From the NCBI GenBank assembly GCA_018001635.1, contig JAGNHS010000001.1, forward strand, positions 1-40,976: a stretch of 40,976 nucleotides of DNA, given 5' to 3'. This document shows positions 1-6,650 of this stretch, piece after piece. The notes beneath the pieces were generated by a model. The model ran no database searches. It was not told the DNA's origin and saw only the letters and a program-made list of their open reading frames with translations. Position 1 is the first letter of the stretch. Each line of letters starts with the position of its first letter. The position numbers and the translations under genes were made by a program. The DNA is from Pseudomonadota bacterium. GTDB lineage: Bacteria; Bdellovibrionota; UBA2428.

Positions 1-350
1 CCTAAAAACTTTCTACCTTCACACCATGCGAAGTGAAAGCCAATAACAGCCGTTACACTCACAACAGCAAGAGACCAAAACTGAATCTGAGCAAGCCATG
101 GCCACTCAAGGGGCCTATCAACTTCCTCAGGAATAATGTAGTAAGCAGCACCCATAAAACCAGAGAGCATCCAAACAACAAGCAAATTGGTGTGAGTTGT
201 TCTAGCTACGTTGAAGGGTATCCACTCGTGTAAAACGTCGTAGCCCATATGAGCAAAACCCATTATAAAGCCATAAATAATTTGCAAACTGAGCAAAAGC
301 ATAGAGAAAGCAAAAAAGTTGTAAGATATTTTTTGTGATTCAAACTTCAT
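1..350 (-). CDS. norB: Nitric oxide reductase subunit B, N-terminal part (cut by window edge)
   Basis: The visible 116 residues are the start of the large, heme-copper-family subunit that reduces NO to N2O in the cytoplasmic membrane. A first membrane segment (about residues 11-34) is followed by FNVARTTHTNLLVVW, the typical NorB second helix; His53 matches the family's low-spin heme b ligand. The IIPEEVDRPLEW segment is also typical of NorB. The ATG at 350 lies 9 bp after the norC stop, and an AGGCGG ribosome site overlaps that stop codon, so norC and norB form one translationally close operon. The 3' part lies outside the window, so the catalytic histidines and FeB glutamates cannot be checked. 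Confidence 0.93.
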   Translation of the reverse strand, partial: MKFESQKISYNFFAFSMLLLSLQIIYGFIMGFAHMGYDVLHEWIPFNVARTTHTNLLVVWMLSGFMGAAYYIIPEEVDRPLEWPWLAQIQFWSLAVVSVTAVIGFHFAWCEGRKFL

Positions 351-359
351 AATAACCGC

Positions 360-779
360 CTATTGATTAACTGGTTTGGGAGGGAATCCATTAAGATCCA
401 TTTCCCCAATCCATTTGAAAAAAGCAACCATCGCTTCTTTATCTTCTTCGCTCATTTTGTACTTAACCATTTTTCGAGCTCCTGGATAAACTAACTCTGG
501 GTCTTCAAGCATCAGCTTAATTGTGTCTGGACCTTTCAACTCGTAAACCTTTGTTAGCTCGGGTGCGTAGTAAGCCCCCTCTCCCAATAAAGCATGACAG
601 CCCATACAATTATGCTTATCCCACAAGTGTTTCCCCTTAATTGCCTGGGACGTTAAATTCACCGTCTTGGTTTGTGCGGGAATTTTCTTAAAAGTATCGT
701 ATGAAAGTGCAATAAAAATGGCTGCAAAAAAGGCAGTCCCCACTAGAAAAAATAGCTTAGCGCCGTACTTTGATAACAT
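360..779 (-). CDS. norC: Nitric oxide reductase subunit C (membrane-anchored cytochrome c)
   Basis: This 139-residue protein has the size and architecture of NorC: one N-terminal membrane anchor (about residues 8-27) and a periplasmic mono-heme cytochrome c domain. The heme c motif is C58-M-G-C61-H62 within WDKHNCMGCHALLGEGAYYAP, a sequence strongly characteristic of NorC. Met104 or Met109 could be the distal heme ligand. It passes electrons to NorB, which follows immediately. The ATG is preceded by AAGGAGTG at good spacing. The gene diverges from nnrS, and the 138-bp gap carries a dyad that may control both. Confidence 0.95.
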   Translation of the reverse strand: MLSKYGAKLFFLVGTAFFAAIFIALSYDTFKKIPAQTKTVNLTSQAIKGKHLWDKHNCMGCHALLGEGAYYAPELTKVYELKGPDTIKLMLEDPELVYPGARKMVKYKMSEEDKEAMVAFFKWIGEMDLNGFPPKPVNQ

Positions 780-798
780 GTCACTCCTTTTTTGCTAC

Positions 799-841
799 AA
801 CATACTTCGCAACTAAAAAGCCCAGTATGACTAATGTCATA
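799..841. promoter_or_regulatory. FNR/DNR-like dyad and putative norC promoter
   Basis: Positions 826-841 read TATGAC-TAAT-GTCATA, a perfect 6+6 dyad with a 4-bp spacer. The TGA-N6-TCA geometry is that of CRP/FNR-family sites (FNR consensus TTGAT-N4-ATCAA). On the minus strand TATGTT at 804-799 can serve as a -10; the predicted start near 792 puts the dyad centre (833.5) at about -41.5, the class II activator position. The match to the strict FNR consensus is partial (TGA core kept, outer bases changed), so the regulator's identity is inferred from context. Confidence 0.5.
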
Positions 842-917
842 ATGTGAAATTTTTTTAATCTTGCCTGAAAGCATAATCGGCCTTGAGCAGAAAAATTAAC
901 CTGTATACGCTTGCAAC

Positions 918-2021
918 GTGGCCTCTAGTCTTCAGAATCCTTACAAACCGTTCTTTTTCGTTGGCACAATGTCTTCCATGATAGGCGTACTACTGTGGAT
1001 AACTTATGCAACTATTGATGGGCACCCTTACCCTGGAAGGCTACATGCCCACTTAATGATGGGCGTGTTTCTCATGAGTTTCGCACTAGGCTTTCTTATG
1101 ACAGCACTTCCAAAACTCACTCAATCTTTTTATACAACCCAGTACGAGTTTATTTTTTCTTCCTTAATACTTGGGTGGTTAACAACGGTCGCGATGCTTG
1201 ATTCAACAGAAGAAAGCTTCTTTATCGGAATCATTCTACTCGTCTTGTTCTTAATTTATTTCGCATCTCGCAGGTTAAAATTGGGAAACTTCCAATTTCC
1301 AAACTTTTTTCCCTTACTCTTTTGGGGACTATTTTCAGCACTTGGTGGCTCTTTACTGTTTTTTACTGAAAAATATAGAAGCGCAGGAGAAGCACTCTTT
1401 TACCAGAACTTTATGCTTTGTTTAGTACTCGGCATTGGCACCTTTCTGGTCCCAAAAGTGCTTGCCATTTCCACTCCATCCAAAATCTATTCAAAGTTAA
1501 GCTATACAGTAATCGGATTTATACTCACGGCCTCTCTTTTTTTGTACGAAGTAACAGGTCACACAATTTACAGTTATGTGAGAGCCGCACTTACAACTTT
1601 TATCATTCTTTTTTCTTGGAAAATTTTCACTAAGGCTGAGAGCAAGACTAGTCTGAAGCTAGGAATCAGAGTTGCACTAACAGGTATAATGATTGGCCTT
1701 TGGGTGTTGGCAGTATTACCTCAATATAGACTTGAGGGATTACACAGTATCTATGTACTTGGCTTTAGCCTACTTAGCTATCTCGTAGCATCAAGAGTGA
1801 TTATCGCACATGGCAACCACGGACTAGCTCTTGAGCTCAACAACAAATACATTAGGACTCTCGTGTTTTTTCTAGTGCTTGCAGGACTCACTAGAATTGC
1901 CGCAGCTTTTATACCAAATGGATACGAAAAGCACCTTGCTTATGCATCTGCGTCTTTCACAATTGGCGTACTTGTTTGGTCTAAGTTTTTCATTCCAAAA
2001 ACTTTCACCACTTACTCCTAA
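918..2021 (+). CDS. nnrS: NnrS-family membrane protein (NO response)
   Basis: A polytopic membrane protein of 367 residues with about 10-12 hydrophobic segments. The N-terminal NPYKPFFFVGT and the HAHLMMGVF helix (His43, His45), followed by ALGFLMTALPKLTQ, are signatures of the NnrS family, heme- and copper-containing membrane proteins that accompany nitric oxide reductases and relieve nitrosative stress. The GTG at 918 is chosen because the conserved PFF segment starts at residue 11, an in-frame TAA lies at 897, and the first ATG (969) would remove that segment. It diverges from norCB, which supports a shared NO function. Confidence 0.88.
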   Translation: MASSLQNPYKPFFFVGTMSSMIGVLLWITYATIDGHPYPGRLHAHLMMGVFLMSFALGFLMTALPKLTQSFYTTQYEFIFSSLILGWLTTVAMLDSTEESFFIGIILLVLFLIYFASRRLKLGNFQFPNFFPLLFWGLFSALGGSLLFFTEKYRSAGEALFYQNFMLCLVLGIGTFLVPKVLAISTPSKIYSKLSYTVIGFILTASLFLYEVTGHTIYSYVRAALTTFIILFSWKIFTKAESKTSLKLGIRVALTGIMIGLWVLAVLPQYRLEGLHSIYVLGFSLLSYLVASRVIIAHGNHGLALELNNKYIRTLVFFLVLAGLTRIAAAFIPNGYEKHLAYASASFTIGVLVWSKFFIPKTFTTYS

Positions 2022-2198
2022 AAGTTTTGCTAAAATCTATACACTTAGACACTGAAACAGATTTGACCTCCTATTTTGCGCTCAAAGTACCAGGGTTAAG
2101 TGCCAGCTCGACCTTGATTTCCTTGACCTTTTTCCACTGGGCGGGGTATTCCCTCACCACAGTTAATTGTTCGCAGAATAAGGGCCTGAGGACGCCAT

Positions 2199-2310
2199 TT
2201 TCACGGATACTTTTCCACTCACACATCGTCAGTTAAGTGCTCGGATACCTTCGCGCGTATACGCTCACACTTAACTTCCTCGTTTGAGTGGAAAATTATC
2301 TCGTGAAAAG
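2199..2310. repeat. Long imperfect inverted repeat (nested)
   Basis: The left arm 2199-2220 and right arm 2286-2310 pair imperfectly over about 22-24 bases; the innermost ten, TTTTCCACTC at 2211-2220 and GAGTGGAAAA at 2286-2295, are perfect. Inside is a second perfect pair, AGTTAAGTG (2231-2239) with CACTTAACT (2268-2276). Transcribed or single-stranded, the region would form one extended hairpin of about 110 nt. Confidence 0.75.
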
Positions 2311-2318
2311 GATATGCT

Positions 2319-2426
2319 AAGAGGGATTCGAACCGAGAGCAGCCCGCGCGAAGCGATGAAGGGCTGCGATGTGGTCAGGCGGAGGAGTCGCTAAGCGACG
2401 ACGGGCGCTTGACTTCGAATCCCCTT
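2319..2426. repeat. Branched-stem structure with two inner hairpins
   Basis: GGGATTCGAA (2323-2332) pairs perfectly with TTCGAATCCC (2414-2423). Enclosed are two further hairpins: GCAGCCC (2339-2345) with GGGCTGC (2361-2367), and GTCGC (2387-2391) with GCGAC (2395-2399) around a TAA loop. The result is a compact three-way-junction-like fold. The right arm is also part of the tRNA-Glu-like 3' fragment. Confidence 0.65.
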
Positions 2427-2436
2427 GGGGACGCCA
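2414..2436 (+). other. tRNA-Glu 3'-end-like fragment (possible att scar)
   Basis: These 23 bases, TTCGAATCCCC followed by TT and GGGGACGCCA, match the T-loop, T-stem 3' half, acceptor 3' strand and CCA end typical of bacterial tRNA-Glu. There is no matching GTCCCC 5' acceptor strand, D arm or anticodon arm upstream, so this is not an intact tRNA. Position 2190-2201 (GGACGCCATTTT) is a second, shorter copy of the same end with its T-rich flank. tRNA 3' ends are common integrase target sites, so a remnant attachment site is one reading. Confidence 0.55.
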
Positions 2437-2447
2437 TTTTTCTGCGG

Positions 2448-2473
2448 CAAAATTTGAATTGATTCAAATTTTG
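2448..2473. repeat. Perfect 11-bp AT hairpin
   Basis: CAAAATTTGAA (2448-2458) and TTCAAATTTTG (2463-2473) pair perfectly around a TTGA loop, a few bases after the T-run that follows the tRNA-like fragment. No T-tract follows on the plus strand, so it is not a typical intrinsic terminator. Confidence 0.6.
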
Positions 2474-2612
2474 AAGCTGAAAAGGGGGAGCACCGAGCGA
2501 GCGTTTGTCGCGAGCGAAGGGCGCACCCGATACTTTTTCACAACAGCATCGTATTCAGTCACTCGGATACCTTCGCGCGTATATATCAGAAATTAGGAGC
2601 ACTTTTGTATTT

Positions 2613-2662
2613 TTGACAAAGGTGTTTTTAGCTTTTACAATTAACTAATTGGTTAATTAACC
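2613..2662 (+). promoter_or_regulatory. arsR-type promoter with palindromic operator
   Basis: TTGACA (2613-2618), a 17-bp spacer and TACAAT (2636-2641) form a near-consensus sigma-70 promoter, predicting a start near 2648. The perfect 12-bp palindrome GGTTAATTAACC (2651-2662) covers the early transcribed region, just upstream of the AAAGGTG ribosome site and the ATG at 2675. This is where an autorepressing ArsR-type dimer would block transcription. That the encoded ArsR protein binds here is inferred. Confidence 0.75.
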
Positions 2663-2674
2663 AAAAGGTGAAAT

Positions 2675-3040
2675 ATGCAAGACACTCTAAGTCAGACGTT
2701 TGCAGCATTAGCAGATCCAACAAGGCGAAGTCTTATAGCTCAATTGTCGAGAGGTGAGGCCAACGTCTCTGATTTGGCTAAACCATTTCTTAAAAACATG
2801 AGTCTGCCAGCGGTTACAAAACATTTAAAGGTTCTTGAAAGTGCGGGTCTCATTACGAAAACAAAAGATGCTCAATGGAGACCCTGTAAATTGAATGGAG
2901 CTCCACTAAAAAATGCCTCCGATTGGATGGAGTCCTATCGTGTGTTTTGGGAAGAAAGTTTTGACCGACTCGATGCCTATTTAAAAACCGTAAGCCAGGA
3001 AAAAAAAATGAAAGGTAAAAAAAATGTCATCAAAAAATAA
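2675..3040 (+). CDS. ArsR-family winged-helix regulator
   Basis: A 121-residue winged-helix protein beginning FAALADPTRRSLIAQLSRGE, the standard ArsR/SmtB opening, followed by a recognition helix in LPAVTKHLKVLESAGLI (about residues 44-60). No Cys-rich metal site is seen, fitting the subgroup that pairs with SRPBCC (AHSA1) proteins rather than metal efflux. The C-terminal WRPCKLNGAPLKNASDWMESYRVFW tail is typical of that subgroup. The gene overlaps the next one by 17 bp, so the two are co-transcribed and probably translationally coupled. AAAGGTG precedes the ATG, and a palindromic operator suggests autoregulation. Confidence 0.93.
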   Translation: MQDTLSQTFAALADPTRRSLIAQLSRGEANVSDLAKPFLKNMSLPAVTKHLKVLESAGLITKTKDAQWRPCKLNGAPLKNASDWMESYRVFWEESFDRLDAYLKTVSQEKKMKGKKNVIKK

Positions 3041-3980
3041 ATCCAACGAATTAAAAATCATAAGGGTCTATGATGCGCCATTAAAATTAGTTTGGGAAGC
3101 TTGGACAGATCCAAAACAAGCAGCACAATGGTGGGGTCCTCGTGGATTTACGCTCACCACCCATAGCAAGGAGTTAAAAGTAGGTGGCATTTGGCATTAT
3201 ACGATGCATGGGCCTGACGGTGTTGATTATCCAAATAAAGCATTATATCTCGAAGTCGAAAAATACTCTCGATTAGTTTATGACCATGGCGGTTATGATG
3301 ATAGGCCTCCCTTGTTTCGCGTTACAGTAAATTTCTCAGATTTTAAGGGCAAAACAAAAATGGATATGACGATGGCTTTGCCATCTGCGGAAGCTGCAGA
3401 AGAAACTAAAAAGTTTATTAAAAAAGCTGGAGGCAACGCTACTTGGGATAGACTTGCTGAGTACTTGTCGAAAGAGTTGTCAGCTAAAGAGCAATTTGTC
3501 ATCAATCGCACATTTGATTCTGATATTAAAACTCTCTTTGAAATGTGGACCAATCCAATTCATTTTGCAAAATGGATGGGACCAGCTGGATCATCTCTAC
3601 ATTTCTTTAGATCGGATATTAAGGTAGGTGGCAGTACATTCTATTGTATGAGTGGAGCTGATGATTTTAAGATTTATGGAAGAACAAATTATTTAGAAAT
3701 CGAGCCACCGAATCGAATTGTTTATACTCAGCAGTTTTGTGATGAAAATGAAAAAATTTCTCGGCATCCAATGGCTCCAATTTGGCCTGAGACTATGCTC
3801 ACTGTAATCACTTTTTCTGAAGAAGATTCCAATAAAACTAGAGTGACAATTACTTGGGAGGCCGATGGTTTAGCAAATGCAGAAGAAATTGCGGCATTTG
3901 TGAAAGAGCGAGGTGGTATGACTCTGGGGTGGACTGGTTCCTTCGATAAACTTGAAGAGTATCTGAAGACAATGAATTAA
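3024..3980 (+). CDS. Tandem SRPBCC (AHSA1-like) domain protein
   Basis: A soluble protein of 318 residues made of two homologous SRPBCC/AHSA1 domains. The first covers about residues 10-148 (VYDAPLKLVWEAWTDP ... QWWGPRGF), the second about 156-315 (RTFDSDIKTLFEMWTNP ... KWMGPAGS). Each ends in a matching helix, WDRLAEYL and FDKLEEYL. The fold encloses a hydrophobic ligand cavity; substrates for this subgroup are unknown. Single-domain versions of about 150 residues normally sit next to an ArsR gene, so this looks like an internal duplication and fusion. Its stop shares TTAA with the stop of the convergent gene that follows. Confidence 0.9.
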   Translation: MSSKNKSNELKIIRVYDAPLKLVWEAWTDPKQAAQWWGPRGFTLTTHSKELKVGGIWHYTMHGPDGVDYPNKALYLEVEKYSRLVYDHGGYDDRPPLFRVTVNFSDFKGKTKMDMTMALPSAEAAEETKKFIKKAGGNATWDRLAEYLSKELSAKEQFVINRTFDSDIKTLFEMWTNPIHFAKWMGPAGSSLHFFRSDIKVGGSTFYCMSGADDFKIYGRTNYLEIEPPNRIVYTQQFCDENEKISRHPMAPIWPETMLTVITFSEEDSNKTRVTITWEADGLANAEEIAAFVKERGGMTLGWTGSFDKLEEYLKTMN

Positions 3981-5428
3981 TCGTTCAGAGGTAAGGCGGG
4001 GCTTCCAAATTCGTGCCATTTTTTTTCGCGTTTTAATTGCATGAGTTTTTCAAGGTATGAAATCATGTCATTTTTAAATTCATCTTTGAGATTGTATTTG
4101 TTTAAGTAGACTTCAACGGCGGAAGTCATGCGATCGCGTAAGGCCAAGAGTTCTTCGTTTGAAATATCAGAATCAATTTTTTCAATGCTGAGCTCTAATA
4201 AGGAAATGGCTATGGGCACAGTGTCGCCATTCCATCTTGTATCTGATTTTAAAACTTTATGCATTCGTTCCGCGAGCGATGAATCTGCCCAATGTCTTTT
4301 AAGTCCATTTCTGCGCGGGCTTTGAATCATTTCAATAATCTTTATAAAGTCTCTCGATGAAATTTTTAGGCCTTCTATCGAAAATAGTTTTCTAAATTTT
4401 CGGCCCCAAATAATTTTTTGGTTATATGTAGAAAACATGGATTTTATTTGGCTGATTAAATCAAAGTTTAAGGCAGTATTGCTTGAGGCTTGAGCCGTCA
4501 TCATTGATGACAATGCAACAGATGATGTCGTGGATTGTAGTTTGGCTACCAATTCAGGGAAGGGCGCTAGTTGTGCGAAAAGGGAAGAGAATAAAAAACT
4601 TCTATTTCCAAGAGTTCCTGTGAGAAGTGGAAGCATGACGGCACAAAGTCTCACGGATTGCGTTCGCTTTAATTGCCAGTAAATAATTCGCGCTTCTATA
4701 GGGCCCAATTCACCCTTTGCATTGAGATTCGGGTTTAATAGTCGATTAATGAGCCCATGAGAATTCTTCCATTCTAATCTGTAGCCTTTGAGGATTTTGC
4801 CAAGTGGCAAGACCTGTATTCTTTTTATTAGCATTTCAGATTCATTCTTTAATAAATATGAAATCATTTGAGTGAGCTCTTCAAGTTTGGAATCGCGAAG
4901 CGTTTCAGCTCTCCAGTCTCTGAGTAGCTGGTTAAATTCATTTTGATTTAGATTTAAAGAATCGGCATGTTTTTTTAAAGATTTTACGTCTTTTATGGAA
5001 TAATTATCTCGAAAAAGAGTCAGCATTCGCAGAGATATTCTAATAGCAAAATTTTGAATTTCTAAATCTGGAGCTAGTTCAGGTAAGTATCGTAGCTTAG
5101 ATTCCACCAGACTTTTTGAAAGCGTAAATCCGTCTGCGATTTCAAGATAAACAGCTAAAGACAGCAGGTGAGTGTCGTATAGTTTTGCCAATCGGAGATA
5201 AGTGTTAAAAGCTTTTTGTCGTTCAGGAGATTCATTGGAATTGGGCTCTGAGCTTATTGGAGTTGCTGAAAAACTAAAAGCATTAGAGCCTAGAGTTAGA
5301 CCGCTTTGGCATTCAGGGTTAGGTTCGGCTTTTGCTTTAATTGAGCCAAAAATAAAAAATATTATTAAGCAAAAACATAAATTTAAGCATAGCGAGCTGC
5401 TGAAATCTGATTTCGCTTTAAAGAGCAT
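3977..5428 (-). CDS. Exported protein of unknown function, 483 aa
   Basis: I do not recognise a family. The N-terminus has a hydrophobic stretch (about residues 11-32, LCLNLCFCLIIFFIFGSIKA) ending in AKA-E, which looks like a signal peptide with a type I peptidase site. The rest is mostly predicted helical and charged, with many Leu, Lys and Ser residues and no obvious catalytic motif. Convergent with the SRPBCC gene (4-bp overlap) and divergent from the DUF2330 gene. Base composition resembles the neighbours. It resembles the other long exported unknowns at 33081, 36749 and 38142 in style, though I see no clear sequence similarity. Confidence 0.8.
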   Translation of the reverse strand: MLFKAKSDFSSSLCLNLCFCLIIFFIFGSIKAKAEPNPECQSGLTLGSNAFSFSATPISSEPNSNESPERQKAFNTYLRLAKLYDTHLLSLAVYLEIADGFTLSKSLVESKLRYLPELAPDLEIQNFAIRISLRMLTLFRDNYSIKDVKSLKKHADSLNLNQNEFNQLLRDWRAETLRDSKLEELTQMISYLLKNESEMLIKRIQVLPLGKILKGYRLEWKNSHGLINRLLNPNLNAKGELGPIEARIIYWQLKRTQSVRLCAVMLPLLTGTLGNRSFLFSSLFAQLAPFPELVAKLQSTTSSVALSSMMTAQASSNTALNFDLISQIKSMFSTYNQKIIWGRKFRKLFSIEGLKISSRDFIKIIEMIQSPRRNGLKRHWADSSLAERMHKVLKSDTRWNGDTVPIAISLLELSIEKIDSDISNEELLALRDRMTSAVEVYLNKYNLKDEFKNDMISYLEKLMQLKREKKWHEFGSPALPLND

Positions 5429-5518
5429 AGGTGGGGCTTTTAGCTTTAACCACGCATTGCGTCAATCTTAAAGCTGTAGCATTCAGCTAAATCAGAGTTT
5501 TAATCTTAGAATATAATT

Positions 5519-6541
5519 ATGCAAAAATTTCTTTTAGGCGCATTCTTATTATTTTCAATAAATTCTATAGCTTGTCTATATTTTAAGCGAGATTTTGACC
5601 CGAAAATGTTCGAAGAAAAAGAGCGTGAAGCCTTTATGTTCCACGACGGCGAAAGTGCCAATCTAATTGTAAAAAGTGCTTTTCAGGGAAAGCTTCCTTC
5701 GGAGCTTACATGGGTTCTGCCATTGCCTTCGAAACCTATTTCTTTCAAAGAGGTGAATCCTGAAATTTTTTCTAACATTAGAAAAATTTTTTTAGATCAA
5801 GAAGCTTCTGGTGGAGGGATGTCGAAATCCAGAGGCTTTTCAGAGCCCAGTCCAACACCTAAAGCTATGATCCAAGTTCATGCTGATGTGATTGTAGGAA
5901 ATTATAAAATCACTCCCATAGAAATACTTTCAGAGGATGGGGGAGCTGAGCTCAATCAGTTTTTAGAAAAAAAGGGTTTTTTTGGAATGCCGTCCGATAT
6001 TCAAAAACCTTACCTTAAAAAGGGTGCGTACTTTTTAGCTATTACGATGTCTCCGAAAACAACAGCAAGTGGCTTGGTGGAATTAAAACCACTTTGGATT
6101 AGATATAAATCTAATGAACTTCGTTATCCGCTTCGTTTCACTCATGATTATAGAACTTTTGATATCACACTTTATTTTTATAGTTTTCCAGATGCCATGG
6201 CGTCATTTAAAGGAACAGAAAAGGCTTCATTGCCTTGGGGTGGAGTGTCGTGGAGTGGGATGGCTGAAGCTAGCAAAAATTATCCTGAACTTTTCAAATT
6301 CTTAAAGCCAGTTACTGAGGCGATGCTTTTGAATAAACAAGTATTCAAAAAATATTTTGATAGGCTCGAGGAAGCCAATAATAATCGTTATTCCGGAGTT
6401 AATCTCCCTGGAAGAAATTTTGATATGTGGGCATCGAATAGTTTCTTGTATAGAATTCCTTATTTGGGTGTGAATAAAAATTTTAAAACTCGTGAACTCA
6501 AAGAGGATCCCGGAATTCCTATGTTAGTAAATTCTAAATAA
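5519..6541 (+). CDS. DUF2330-like exported protein
   Basis: A 340-residue protein with a short signal peptide (residues 1-18, ending SIAC). The pattern resembles DUF2330: an acidic 'EAFMFHDGESANLIVKSAFQG' opening, ELTWVLPLPSKP (about residues 62-73), and VGNYKITPIEILSEDGG followed by LNQFLEKKGF (about 125-155). Function is unknown for the family. The Cys19 after the signal could be a lipoprotein acceptor (SIAC), but the preceding residues are not an ideal lipobox. No clear Shine-Dalgarno site precedes the ATG. Confidence 0.7.
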   Translation: MQKFLLGAFLLFSINSIACLYFKRDFDPKMFEEKEREAFMFHDGESANLIVKSAFQGKLPSELTWVLPLPSKPISFKEVNPEIFSNIRKIFLDQEASGGGMSKSRGFSEPSPTPKAMIQVHADVIVGNYKITPIEILSEDGGAELNQFLEKKGFFGMPSDIQKPYLKKGAYFLAITMSPKTTASGLVELKPLWIRYKSNELRYPLRFTHDYRTFDITLYFYSFPDAMASFKGTEKASLPWGGVSWSGMAEASKNYPELFKFLKPVTEAMLLNKQVFKKYFDRLEEANNNRYSGVNLPGRNFDMWASNSFLYRIPYLGVNKNFKTRELKEDPGIPMLVNSK

Positions 6542-6650
6542 GGGCTTTTACAGCACTCACATAATCTAATCCTATGAGTGGGATAGATATTATATATTAT
6601 CTGTATGAACACATTGGCAGTATGAATTCCCTAAAAGGAGTTGAGTGCCT

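Larger units (their letters stand above)
2022..2612. repeat. Gene-free composite repeat region
   Basis: About 590 bp without a credible gene, locally much richer in G+C than its neighbours, built from interleaved direct and inverted repeats. Two direct units can be aligned: 2190-2261 and 2428-2583. Each begins with GGACGCCATTTT and ends with an identical 22-bp block (2240-2261 and 2562-2583, beginning CTCGGATACC and ending GCGCGTATA). Between these ends both contain related GATACTTTT...CATCGT...TCAGT text. The second unit carries about 87 extra bases just after the GGACGCCA part. The short ORF at 2369-2596 is a by-product of the GC-rich repeats and has no protein-like character. Confidence 0.8.

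Noticed and set aside
33..233. 66-codon ORF on the plus strand
   Set aside because: It is the antisense of norB, whose translation is strongly conserved on the minus strand.
2232..2275. Integron attC-like pair GTTAAGT and ACTTAAC
   Set aside because: The two core-like boxes occur in the order GTT...AAC, opposite to attC (AAC...GTT), and no integrase or cassette array is present.
2319..2436. Intact tRNA gene
   Set aside because: The 3' end matches tRNA-Glu but no 5' acceptor strand, D arm or anticodon arm can be folded.
2369..2596. 75-codon ORF in the repeat region
   Set aside because: It runs through hairpins and the tRNA-like fragment, has no ribosome site and reads as low-complexity Arg/Glu-rich text.
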